Source: Chlamydomonas sphaeroides (lineage: Eukaryota > Chlorophyta > Chlorophyceae > Chlamydomonadales > Chlamydomonadaceae). Taken from it: a stretch of 64,000 nucleotides of DNA. A program made the translations under genes and the position numbers. How positions within the stretch are numbered: the first letter of the stretch is position 1; every line of letters begins with the position of its first letter. This document shows, piece by piece, positions 24,267-35,200 of the stretch. A model generated the notes under the pieces. That model worked only from the letters and a program-made list of their open reading frames with translations, was not told the origin of the DNA and made no database searches. The stretch spans positions 26,388 to 90,387 of the forward strand of contig BDDC01000190.1 of the NCBI GenBank assembly GCA_001662425.1, written 5' to 3'.

Positions 24267-26539
24267 ATGGATGAAACTGCGCGCCAAATTGCTGATGAGC
24301 TGGACCCAGCTATCTGGCAGCTTCCCATGGCGCTCGTGCTGTTCATGATCGAGTGCCTTGAACCTAACGAGCAGGCGGCCACAGGTCGACTTGTCTCGCG
24401 CGAAGCAGCATCGCACTTGGCATCGCTAGGCCACACGGCCATCAGGCTCTCGGAGCCGGTGCCTACACATGCTTTTGCTGCCAAATGGGGTGCTCCCGGC
24501 GCCGCGCTGCCGCTGCCGCTCTGGCAGCGGCGCCGGCTGGTTGCGCTAACATCGGCCGCGGGCGTGCACAGCAACCTGGCACTAGCGGCCAATACCGCCT
24601 GCTGCGACCTCAACATGTCCGGAGCTGTTCGAATGGCGGCGGCCGCAGGCCAGCTGGAGTCGTGCCGATGACTGGCGACAGCCGGCTGCGACTTGTCGAA
24701 TTGCCTCGAAACAGCCGCTCGGAACGGCCACCAGCACATTTGCGCCTGGCTGCTGCTCGAATACGGCGCGCGCTGGACCGCAAACACCGCGGCCGCGGCC
24801 GTCGCTGGCGGCCACACCGCGCTCGCGACCTGGCTGCTGGCGCACCGCCCCGGCGGCCCCGCCGAGCTGTCGTTGGCGGAGCAGACGCAGCTACTGCAGG
24901 GCTCGGCCGAGGGCCTCGACCTAGCTGCGCTGCGCGCTTTCGCCTCTGAGCACCGCATCGACTTCGAGGCCGTCGGCCGGCAGGGCCCATGGGAGCTCCG
25001 CGGCGTCTTCGCATGGGCCGCGGCAAGCCGCACGCTCGACTGGGCGGCCAAGACGCAGTGGCTCGAGGCCGAGCTGCGCGCCGCGCCCGCCGACGCCAGC
25101 TTCGCGACATGCAGCTGCGTTGCGGGCTGCTGCGGCGCCGACGCACCAGCGCGGCTGGCGTGGCTGCGGGCGCGGGGCTACTGCATCAACGTCAGCAACG
25201 CTGCCGCGGTAGGTAGGGGGGTCGGTGCTCCTCAGTTGCCGGCCGTCCTGCAATGATCCGGCCTCACTTCGCTTACCGCGAAGGGCGTTTGTGCCCACCC
25301 CTCCCTGCTGCCTTTTTATCGGCTCCAGCAGCTGTGTGCTCCACCCCCACCTGACGACAGCTCACCTGCCGCCGTATGCCTGCCGCAACCCCGGCAGGAG
25401 GCTGCCGAGGCAGGCAACACCGCGGTGCTGCAGGCGCTACTGTCGGAGGCCGCCAGCCAGGCAGCGGAAGCCGCTGCCGGTCCCGGTGCCGCTGCCGCTG
25501 CCGCCGCCGGCCCCGGTGACCAGGGGCAGCAAATTGACGAGGAGGACCAGGACATGGACCAGGGCCAGGACGATGACGGGGAGCCCCGGGGCTTGGACAT
25601 GTTCGGCGAGGCCTGCACCGCGGCAGTGCGCTTCGGCCAGCTGCCGTCGCTGCAGCTGCTGCTGGAGCGCGGCGTCCGGCCCAACGCATGTGAGCTGTAG
25701 CTGGCGCTGGCGACCGCGCAGCAGCGCCGCAGCTGCGGCGAGGACCTGGCCGGCGTGCTGCGCGTGGCGCGCTGGATGGCGGCGGGGCTGCTGGGCCACA
25801 ACGGCTGGGGCCTGCCGAGCGACGAGGGCGAGTTCGGGCTGGCAGCGGAGGGCCTGGCGGCCATGGGCAATGTCGGCCTCATGACGGCGGCCGAGGAGGC
25901 GCTAGGGCTGGACGCTGACGCGGCGCCGAGGGGCGTGTGGCCCGGGGACGCCACCGAGGGCACGGCGGCGTCGGGCTGCGTGGAGGCGCTGGCGTGGGTT
26001 GTGGAGCAGCGCGGCGCTCGCTGGCCGCAGGTGAGCTGCCGTCCCCTCCTGGTCGCCCGCGGGTCACCGGCGCCGCCATCGGTCTATCTGGCCGCCGCGC
26101 TGGCGGCGGGCCTGCCTGCCTGCCTGCCTGGCATGCTCGGCAGCCGCTCTCCCTCCTACCGTGCCCATACCGGCATGTACGAGTGGCCACGGACCGCGCC
26201 AGCCAGGGAGGGCGGGCCCTTGCGAAGCGCCATAACATGCGTGCCGCTTGCGCCGCCTGCCCGCGTCAGAACCACATGCTGTGCTACGACGCGGCGGCTC
26301 GGCAGGGCGACACGCTCATGATGACGGCGCTGGCGCAGCGCGGCTGCCCCTGGGGGCCCCCGGGCCACAGTTTTCCGCTGGGCCTGAACTGCTGCTGGCC
26401 GCTGGCGGCGCTGCGGGCCGTGGCGCAGCTGGGGCTGCCCGCGGACTGGGACGGGGCGGCCGGGTTCGTGTCGGGGCGGACTGATGCCCTGGCGGTGTGG
26501 GTGCGGGCGCAGGCGGCGGCCGCAGCGGGGCAGCTGTAG
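24267..26539 (+). pseudogene. F-box-like/ankyrin repeat gene with two in-frame stops
   Basis: Model: join(24267..25208, 25398..26030, 26270..26539), both introns phase 0 with consensus ends. The N-terminus resembles an F-box-like helix set (about residues 15-55, LP..LVLFMIECL...ATGRLVSREAA). Degenerate ankyrin repeats follow: AAAAGQLESC, LETAARNGHQHICAWLL, AAAVAGGHTALATWLLAH, AAEAGNTAVLQALLSEAA, CTAAVRFGQLPSLQLLLERG and YDAAARQGDTLMMTALAQRG. Two nonsense codons interrupt the frame: TGA at 24669-24671, where the repeat consensus (ESC-R-W-L) expects Trp TGG, and TAG at 25698-25700, before LALATAQ. The frame stays open and ankyrin-like on both sides, so each looks like a single-base change. Intact relatives in algae are thought to be protein-interaction or ubiquitin-ligase adaptors. 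This copy is probably dead unless the bases are sequencing errors. Confidence 0.75.
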
Positions 26540-27156
26540 TTGTGTTTGGTGGTGCCTTGACACGTTACGATGTGACGGGGCTAGGCAGTGTGCGGGTTTT
26601 GCAACCAATGAGAAAGTAATTGTCAGGCGAGACGGGGTTGCAATCATCTTTGCGGCGTGTTTTTTTGGAGGCGGCGGGAGTGCTGGGGTTGAGTACGCGT
26701 AAATAACGGACACGGATGCGGGCGATGTCAACACCTGGAGGCACATGGTAGTTGGCGGTGGGAGCTCATGCGTAAGCCTGGTCTGAGCGTGTTGACCCTG
26801 TAGCAGCCTCGTCGGCATGCGCATCGGAAGGTACGTCCGGCCGGGGTACAGCCCTGTCGCGCGCCGACTTGCGCAGGACATAGAGTGCAACATCGCGAAC
26901 GATAAGCGCGCGTCGGCGTGGAGCCTGTTGCGTGCGAAGGCCAATCGTCTCGGGCGGTCGCCCGCAGCTCGCCGTTGCGCGGTCGCGCCGGCAGCTGGCG
27001 CTTGCTGCAGCAATCGCGCAATCGCGCTATACGGCGCCCGTTACATACGTGCAACACAAGACATACGTTTGCTGTAGGACACAAGAACGAAACACACAAC
27101 GCAAGGACTGTGACATAGATAACACTCACAACCGCATCCCTCACCAGCACATCGCG
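26540..27156. other. Spacer before the M11 metalloprotease gene
   Basis: No exon recognised. It is more AT-rich than the flanking genes and presumably holds the 3' UTR of the ankyrin gene and the promoter of the protease. No clear TATA box was seen. Confidence 0.5.
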
Positions 27157-29565
27157 ATGCATCCTCTCATTGTTCGACTGGTGATGCTTGTAGTTCTCAT
27201 CTCTGCAGGGTGCCGACATGCCGCCGTGGCCATGCCCGACACCATCGAGGGTAAGCCCGGCCCGCGGCGCGTGCGCTGGCGTGCGTTGCGGCGAAGCGTG
27301 AGATTCGGCTTCCAATCGCGACATGGATGCGGCGGGGCCAACGTATAATATACGGGCCAATACGAAAACCAGTCCCCATAACCGTGCCGAATCCCACCCG
27401 CCGCGATGCGAACAGGCGAGCTGGATGTGCTGATTGCCGAGCACCAGCCGCTCATGTTTGTCCTGCGAGCCGACGATGCAGTGGTGCCCCTGGCGGCCAA
27501 CGACAGCACCGCCGAGGCGCTAATGGCCTTTTCCGGATACCGGGTCCGCGTGAGCCGGCCTGCCGGTGCCGCCGCCGCGGCGGCACCTCGCCGCCTCCTG
27601 CGCGACAGCGCCCCAGCGACGCCAACCTCACTACCCGCCAGCGACGCTGCCGACACGTTTTTTGTGGGAGCCTTCACGGTCCTGGGGCTTTCCGACGGCG
27701 CCGGTGGCAAGAGTCTCAGGTAGGGTGCTGACGTCGGGGCCGCCGGCCGCCGCCTGCCTCCGTCCTGCCAACCCAACGCTCAGCACCGCCCATGCGTGCT
27801 CTCCCTCCCCATCGCCCGCCAGACCGGCGACAATCCGCGCCAGCGCCACCGACGCCAGCGGCAGCCCACTCCCTGGCTCCGCCGGCGCCAACCCTCGCAA
27901 CATGACCACGGTCGTGTGGCTGCTGAGCTTCTGCGGGTACAAGCGGGCCATTGACGCCGACGCCTTTCGGCGCATGTGGAACAACCCCCGCCCCGACGGC
28001 AGCACGAACCCTGGCAACGGCACCACGCCCACCCCCACCATGGAAGCCTACTGGGCCGCCTGCTCCAACGGCCACGCGCGCATGCCTCCTGAGCAGCAGA
28101 TCATCGTGGAAGTGGACGTGAGTGGGGCGGGGCGACGCCGCGACGCGGTATGCACGGCATACGGCATCTGGCCGTTCGAGGTTGAAACTTATCTGACATA
28201 TGATGCCCTTGGCCATCATGGCTGTGAGCGGCACCCCCGGATCTCATCCGGATCCCTTTGACAGCGATATCCGGTAGCGGCATCGCGCCAAGAAGGCTGA
28301 TCTGGGACAGTAGAGCACAGGGAGCGACAACTGCCCCGCCCCCCTTTCCCCCCGCCCCTGCAGGTCCCCTGCTCCGCCCCCGGCCTGGGCGGCTCCTACA
28401 ACAGCTCCGGCTCTTGCAGGTCGCAGGTGGGCGGCGGGCAGATGGCGGATGGCGTTAGGCAAGGCACGTGCCTACTCCTGCGTGCCTCTCCCCTTCACCC
28501 CACGACAGCACCTCGTCAGCAAGCTGCTGCCCGCAACCCGCGACCGCGCATCCCACCCCTCCTGCCGTAGGAGCTGTACGGCTGGATGGCTCAGGCCGAG
28601 GCCTACGCGCGTGACGTGCTAGGCATGGGGTCCCTGCTAGCTAGCGTCAAGCGGCGCATCGCGGTGCTGCCCAAGGAGGTGGACGGCGCCTGCCCCTGGG
28701 CCGGTGAGCGCTCGCAGGGGCTGGGCGGCGCTGGGAGGTGTCCGTTCCGGCGGCACCGAATACCAATAGCGCATGTCTGCCAGCAGCGATGCTGACTGGG
28801 TCACCCGTCTGACCCGGGGTCTCACCTACGCACCCCCGCGCTTATGCAAATTATTCCGCGCAGGGCTGGCCCAGGTGGGGTGCCAGGGCACTCGGTGCAA
28901 CGTGTGGATCAACGGAGGTGCGCGGCTGCGCCTGGCCCCTCCGCGCCGCCGTCGTTTTTCGTCTGCCTCGCGCTGGCAGGGCCGCGTGGCCCTGCCGTGC
29001 CTGCGCGCCCCAGCCGCCGCCGCCGACCTGAGCATCTGCTGCCATGAAACAAGGTTGCCACCAACCCTGCCACCCAACCTGACCGACCCTCGGCCCCCAC
29101 TGGCCCTCCCGCGGTCCCTCCTCCCCGCCCTGCTCCGCCCAGGCTCCGCCACCGACCTGAGCATCTACTTCCACGAGGTGGGCCACACGCTGGGCCTCAT
29201 GCACGCGCGGCGCGACGGCAGCGAGGACGAGTACAGCGACTGGACCGACGCCATGGGCAAGTGAGTGCTGTGCCCTGCGCCGATGCCTGGGCACGGCAGG
29301 CGGGGCCACACGAGCAACGAAGCGGCCGATCGAGCGCGGTGCAAGCGCCGACTCGCAACAATGCCCGCGCTGCCTGCCTCCCTGCAGGGGCAACACGTGC
29401 TTCGCCGCGCCCAACGATTGGAAGCTGGGCTGGGCCTCGCCGCTGGGCCCCGGCGCCGCCACGCTCGACAGCTCCAGCATGGCCGCCGGCTCCTGGCTGT
29501 CGTACAGCCTGCCGTACGCACGGCGCAGCAGCGCCAGCCTCGTGCGCATCCTGCCAGGTCCGTGC

Positions 29566-29602
<37 letters not shown>

Positions 29603-29783
29603 CCATATACCCTTACAGCAGCGGTGCCTTCTGCCTGTACGCTTAACCCGGTACATCAACTGCTGCCCCAGAACCCTACGGCACTGAGGTCCCACTGAAA
29701 CGGAACCACCGGCAGAACTCCCTGCACGGCGTCAGGCGCATGGCCCTCTGCAGACCAAGTCAAGCAATGCGAACGCCGCACCA

Positions 29784-29818
<35 letters not shown>

Positions 29819-31112
29819 CTCGGGGGCTGCACGCACTGTCCGCCCGCGGCCCACACGGCGCGACCCAGCCACCTCGGTGCCAGGAGAGGAACAGAGACCA
29901 CCTGCAAGGCATCCTTCCTTCTGGTTGTAATTGGAGACCCAGCCAATAACGCCGAACGCCGTACGCGCCGCTGGCCCCGACGCAGACTGGGCGCCGCCAA
30001 CCGCCAACCGCACCTACGCCTACGCCACCGCCGTGCCCGCCTTCTACATCTCGTTGCGCCAGCGGGCGCTGCCGTACGAGGACTGGAGCCCCTCGCAGAT
30101 CCCCTTCCCGGGCCGCGTGCTCGTGCACAGCTCCAGCCTGACCCAGGTAAGCGCGAGGTGGAGATGGGGTCCCCACTGCACACGCGCGTCATGGGGATGC
30201 TGGACAGCCCGTTGACACGGGCGCTGTCGGCTCGCGGGCTGACAGAGGCGGGCGGACGGGGACCCCACGACAACGCAAGCCGGGCCTCGGGCACCTGAGC
30301 ACCTGAGCACCTGCCCTGCTGCTGCCCGGGTTTTGCCGTGCCTCTGCAGGCGCCCAACTCCTTCCAGCGCACCACGCTGCACGCCGTGCTGTCGGGCGGC
30401 GGGCGCTTCGTGTCGCCGCTGCCGTACGGCATTGTCGTACGGGTGGCGTCGATCAGCAGCGCCTCGGGCGCCGCCGGTGTCGCGGTGTGCCGCATGGGCG
30501 CTGCGGCGGAGGACGCCGACGGCGGCTCCTGCAGCGACGGGCTGGACAACGACTGTGACGGCCTGCTGGTGAGTGCTGTCGGTTGACAGTTGTCGGTTGG
30601 GAACATGGCGGTTGGAGCCGTGACGCCATGCGTGCACACCCATCGCTCCAGGACCTGACGCACCTCGCTGCTCCATCGCCCAATCATCGCCCCGCCAGGA
30701 CGAGCAGGACCCCGACTGCGCCCCCTTGGCCAGCACCACGCCCGGCCCCGAGGGCGGCCCCTCGCCCCGGCCCACGCCGTCGCCTCCACCACGAGCCACC
30801 AGCCCCCTGCCGCCAAGCCCCGCGCCGCCGTCGCCAACGCCGCCTTTGCCGTCGCCTCCGCCTCCAACGGTGCCATCATCCCCCGCACCGCCGCCAAGCA
30901 AGCAGCCGTCCTCGCCGCCGCCGTCCAAGCACTGGCGCAAGCGCTCGCCGCCCCCGCCGTCCCCCAGACCCCCCAAGCGCTGGCAGAAGCGCTCGCCCCC
31001 GCCTCCGCGCCATCGCTCCACGACGGCCTTCGCCGCTGCCCGCCAAGGTCGGAGCCAGGACTCGGCTGCCACCGGTGCCGGCGGTACAGCGGCTGCGGAC
31101 CTGGACCAGTAG
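27157..31112 (+). CDS. Secreted M11 (gametolysin-type) zinc metalloprotease, about 674 aa
   Basis: Extracellular matrix protease of the gametolysin/VMP family, which digests algal cell-wall glycoproteins. Model: join(27157..27250, 27416..27719, 27823..28117, 28364..28426, 28571..28703, 28864..28917, 29143..29260, 29388..29557, 29986..30146, 30350..30568, 30699..31112); phases agree throughout. A signal peptide (residues 1-25, hydrophobic LIVRLVMLVVLISAG, then AVA) is followed by a propeptide-like region. The zinc site HEVGHTLGLMH is in exon 7. Chlamydomonas gametolysin is reported to have Gln at the first His, so the His form is notable. After the catalytic domain comes CSDGLDNDCDG continuing across an intron into DEQDPDC, a MopE-like predicted metal-binding motif. 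The C-terminus is a Ser/Pro-rich hydroxyproline-type tail (SPPPP, PPPSPRPPK). Cell-wall anchoring of the enzyme is inferred from that tail. Confidence 0.92.
29012..29055 (+). pseudogene. Decayed duplicate of the protease zinc-site exon inside an intron
   Basis: After a CAG acceptor at 29011-29013 the intron reads GCCGACCTGAGCATCTGCTG and continues CCATGAA, translating as AADLSICCHE. The true exon 130 bases further on gives ATDLSIYFHE. The copy then diverges (ETRLPP in place of EVGHTL) and lacks the zinc histidines, so it cannot replace the exon. Confidence 0.6.
29567..29601. repeat. (GT)n microsatellite
   Basis: About 17 GT dinucleotides directly downstream of the exon 8 donor of the metalloprotease, inside a 428-bp intron. 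Confidence 0.95.
29786..29815. repeat. (GT)n microsatellite, second array in the same intron
   Basis: About 15 GT dinucleotides, some 185 bases after the first array. Confidence 0.95.
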
Positions 31113-32214
31113 CCGCTCGGCGCCAGATGCTCACTCAGAAGACGCTGTGGACCTGAGCATCGGCATACGTCGTATGTCGTGTATGTGTGCCTGGTGCAAT
31201 GCACGCGTGGAGAGAGCGCCCCGGCGTAGGCCTTCCTCCTCGGCCGCGCGAGGGCGTAGTGCGCATGGGCTGTATGTACATAGTTGGCCGCGGTGGTCGG
31301 CACATAGCTAGCAGCTGGCGGGGCGGCCGTGGGCAGGCGAGGCAGCAGGAGGGGCCCGATGGCCGACCTGCTGGTTGTCCTACTGTACGGCAGCGGCACG
31401 GTGCCGCTTGCCGGTTGGAGGACCGCTGTTGCCAGTCGGGCGCCGCGGCGGCCGGCTCTGATTCATCCTAGGCAGCACTGAGGGCGCAGGCGCAGGCGCC
31501 GAGGGCCTAGCTAGTGTGCTGCCCGCTTTGAGGCGGCCGAGTAGGCGGCGCGAGCCGGCATGGTAGCGATGGCGCTGCGGCAATGGGCCGCAGGGCCAGT
31601 GCCGCGCAGCAGCCGCATCGCATTGACGATTCATCCTAGGGGCGCAGGCGCCAGCGTGTGCCGGCCAACTTGCCGCGCCGTCCGCACTGATGTAACGCAA
31701 CGTGTATCGCGGCCTTGGCGGCGCGAGTTGGCGGACAGGCCCAGGACGCACAGGCACACACAGACACAGCCTTTGCAGGAGCCCAGGGGGCCCAGCGGCC
31801 GATGCAGGCCGCGCCCGCCGCACGACCCGCCCGCGCCGCGCGCATGCGTCACAGTCCAACACACACCGCTTCACAGCGTTTCGGTCAATTTGAGTCATGT
31901 CGCCACATCGTCACTTGGCGTCACGCAGTACCTCGTTGCACGCGGCTGTGCGCCGCCATTCACCACCCGCCATCCACCACCCGCCCACCGGTCACACCTC
32001 GCCTCCGTCCGTCCCGACGACTCCAGCTGAACCCATGCAGCCACACATCACAGGTCAACGCCGGCCTCCCACCCACAACCGACAGTGCTGCCTACCCATG
32101 CTCGCCAATCCGTCCCACATTCCCTCCCTTCCCACGCCAGCCGCCAACCCGTGGCCCCAGCCCCGTGCTGTCCCCCAACCCCCAGCCCCCTCAGTGTCAC
32201 CCTCCCGCCCGGCC
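31113..32214. other. Convergent intergenic region
   Basis: The protease (+) and the TerD/MORN gene (-) end toward each other here. No exon is supported. A TGTAA at 31691-31695 on the + strand is a candidate polyadenylation signal for the protease, 579 bases after its stop. The segment next to the TerD/MORN stop is C-rich and low in complexity. Confidence 0.55.
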
Positions 32215-35200
32215 TCACGCCACCAGCCCCGTGGCCACGCTGAAGGCGGGCACGTTGGCGATGGGCGGCTGCTCGGGCGGGAACACCGTGTCGTCGGCGT
32301 GGTCGGGCAGCTGCTCGGCGGTGTAGCTGAGGCCCTCGTACTTGGGGTGCGCCGGCAGCGGGGGCTTGTCGGGGTCCTGGTGGGGCAAGGGAGGAGCGAG
32401 GAGGTAGGGACGGGGGTCAGCCAGGGCCACGACGACACGAGCGGACCATCACGAGCCCGTCCATGCGTCCGCCAAGACAGGCGGCGACCCGGCCCCGGCC
32501 CCGACCCCGGCGTCGCTTGTACCCATCACGCCCCACGACCCCAACCCGCCAAAGCTTGGTCGCAGCCTCCCAGCCCGACCCAGCCCCAGCCCAGCCGCAC
32601 CTCGATGGGCTGCCCGTCCTCGTCCAGCTGCGGCTCGTCGCCGCTGCCGGGCGGGATGCCGTACGCGCACGGCAGCGCAAGCGTGGGCCCGCTGGGCGCC
32701 TGGATGTGGCCCGCCGCAAAGCACGGCATGTCCAGCGTGCGGTGCCCCGTCAGCGTGTACGTGCCGGCGCCCGCCGGCACGCCGCGAACAAACTCGCCCT
32801 CGAACCGCAGCGCCGGCTGGTCGTAGCTGGCGGTCCCCACTAGCAGCCCCTTGGACCACTCGCCGCGCAGGCAGCCGCGCGCCGTGTCCCAGTACACGCC
32901 GGGGCCGTGCTTCTGGCCCGCGGCCCAGGAGCCGGTGTATACGGAGCCGTCGGGGTAGCGGTACTGGCCCTGGCCCTCGAACTTGTCGGCCGCAAAGTCG
33001 CCGACGTAGGTGCCGCCGTCGGGAAAGGTCATGACGCCGCGGCCGTGGCGCTTGCCGGCGGCGTACTCGCCCGCGTAGGCGGCGCCGGTGGCGAAGACGT
33101 AGACGCCGGGGCCGTGCTTGAGGTCGTTGTCGTAGGAGCCAAAGTAGGTGTCGCCGTTGGCATAGGTGACGCGGCAGGTGTCGGCGGCGCGCTTGGAGCC
33201 AGCCGCCAGCTCGCCTGCGACAAGGACAACGGCGGGCCGTGCAATGTGAAATGGTGCAAGCTTGAACAGATGGGTCAAAAGGGGCACATTTGCGCGTCGG
33301 GCCCTGAAGTGACGAAATAGGAAGTAGCGGGGTAGGAGGGGAGGCGCACCTTCGAAGGTGACCAGGTTTTTGAGGTCGTGCTCGATGGCCTCGAGGCCGT
33401 CGCCGCCGAAGCACAGCCCCAGCGTGCGGAAGCGCCACACGTGCGGCCGCAGGTCGGCGGTGATCTCCTCGCCCGCCTCCTCCGCGGCGGCCTGCTTGGC
33501 CGCGATCGCCGCCTTTTGCTGCGCGACACAACAAGCGCCAGCAGCAGGGCCGGCAGGAGGGCGTGCGCGTCAGGGGCACTGCGCATCGTGGCAGCAGGCA
33601 GCTGCCTCTCCCGCCCATCGCGCGCCTGCCTGCGCCCCTACACAAATCCCCTCCCTTGCCCCTGCCCCGCCTCCCTCCCTCCACTGCCGTGCGCCTGCCC
33701 CTGCCCCTACCCCTGCCGCACCTGCTTGTGCTGGCCCACTGCGCGCAAGCGTTTTCCAGAACGCGCCTCCCCTCCCCTCCCCTGCCTCGCCTCCACCCCC
33801 TCTTCTTCCTGCCGCCCCTGCCGCACCTGCTTGCTGGCCTCCAGCACGCTCTTGAGCTGCGTGATGAGCGTCTCGGGCTCCTGGGCGATGAAGGCGGCGC
33901 CGTTGTCCACGCCCGCCGCCGCAAACACGTTGAAAGCCGAGTCCGTGTACTCCTTGTACAGCTTGAGCAGCGCGACCTGAGGCGCAACAATGTAGCGGCA
34001 GAGGGCCATGAAATAGCGTGATGACGGAAGCAGCAAGACCCCTGCTTGGCCCCTGCGCGAAAATCTGGCTACAACCAGCGCACCGCAGCCTCAGTGCTCA
34101 CCCTCGCTCCCCACCTCCAATCAGCACTCCGCCCACGCCACCCCTTCCCCCCAGCGTGCTGCTTGGCTGCTCGCCGTTCGCCACCGTTCCCCGGCCCGTC
34201 CTCAGCCCAGACCTCAGCTCTCCTCCCAAAGCGAGTGCCCCCGCTGCTGCCATCTGCCCCTCACCTGCGTGACTGCCTTGTCCGACTCGTACTTCGACAG
34301 CACGCTGAAGTCCGCCAGCAGGCGCTCCGGGTTGGCCAGCGGCGTGCCCGCCGCCGCCGCCGCCTTGGCCGCCTTGCTGCCGGGCAGCGCCAGCTCACCG
34401 GCGCTCACGTCCACCACGCGCACGCGCACGGAGCGGATCCTGCTAAAGCCCTGCTCCTCGTCGTAGTTGGACACCAGCAGCACCATGGAGCGCAGCTGCG
34501 GGAGGGACAGGGCATACGAACAGGGAGAGACGGGAGGCGTCGAGGTGGGACGGCAGGGCGCAGGAGCAGGTATGGCCGGAGCGGACTGCGCCCCGGCCTC
34601 TGCCTCCCAACGTGACCTAGCAGGTGGCACAGAGCGGGGCCGAGGGCGGCGAAGCCCGCTCGCCCTTCATTATGCCCCACATCCCTCCCGCGACCCACAT
34701 CCGCGGGCAGCTCCGCCAGGTCCAGGTAGACCACCTCCCGCTCCTTGAACTCGTAGGGGTCCACTTTGGGTGCGGGCGGCGGCGGCGGCGGCTCCTTGGG
34801 CTCCCCCTCTTCGCCCTCCTCGCCTTCGCCCTCGCCCTCCTCGTCCTGTGGGTGCCCGGCCGAGCCGCGGCGGCATCAGAAGACAGCCAAGCAGACGGTG
34901 CGGGCCAGCAGAGCGCGCGACCTAGTACATGCAGGCTGTGTCGGGCCGGTGCTGCTGGCGGCAGGTGGGGCGGCGCTGGCGGCGGCCCTGCTAACCTCCT
35001 TCTCCTCCTCCTTCTGCTCCTCCTCCTCCTCCTCGTCCTCCTCCGGTTCCGGCCGCCCCACGCGGGCGCCCGCGGCCTCCCGGTTGCTGGTGGACACGCT
35101 CTGCAGCTCGCCCTCCTCCAGCTGCACAGGGACGGGAGGGGCGGTAAGCGGGCGGCAGCACTCGGGGGCCAGGCGACGACGGGGCCCCGGACACGAAACC

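Noticed and set aside
24669..24671. TGA as a selenocysteine codon in the ankyrin gene
   Set aside because: The residue lies in a structural ankyrin helix, consensus is Trp, and a second stop (TAG) also interrupts the gene.
29165..29695. Coding Thr-His repeat protein on the minus strand
   Set aside because: The Thr-His run is only translation of the (GT)n microsatellite within an intron of the protease gene.
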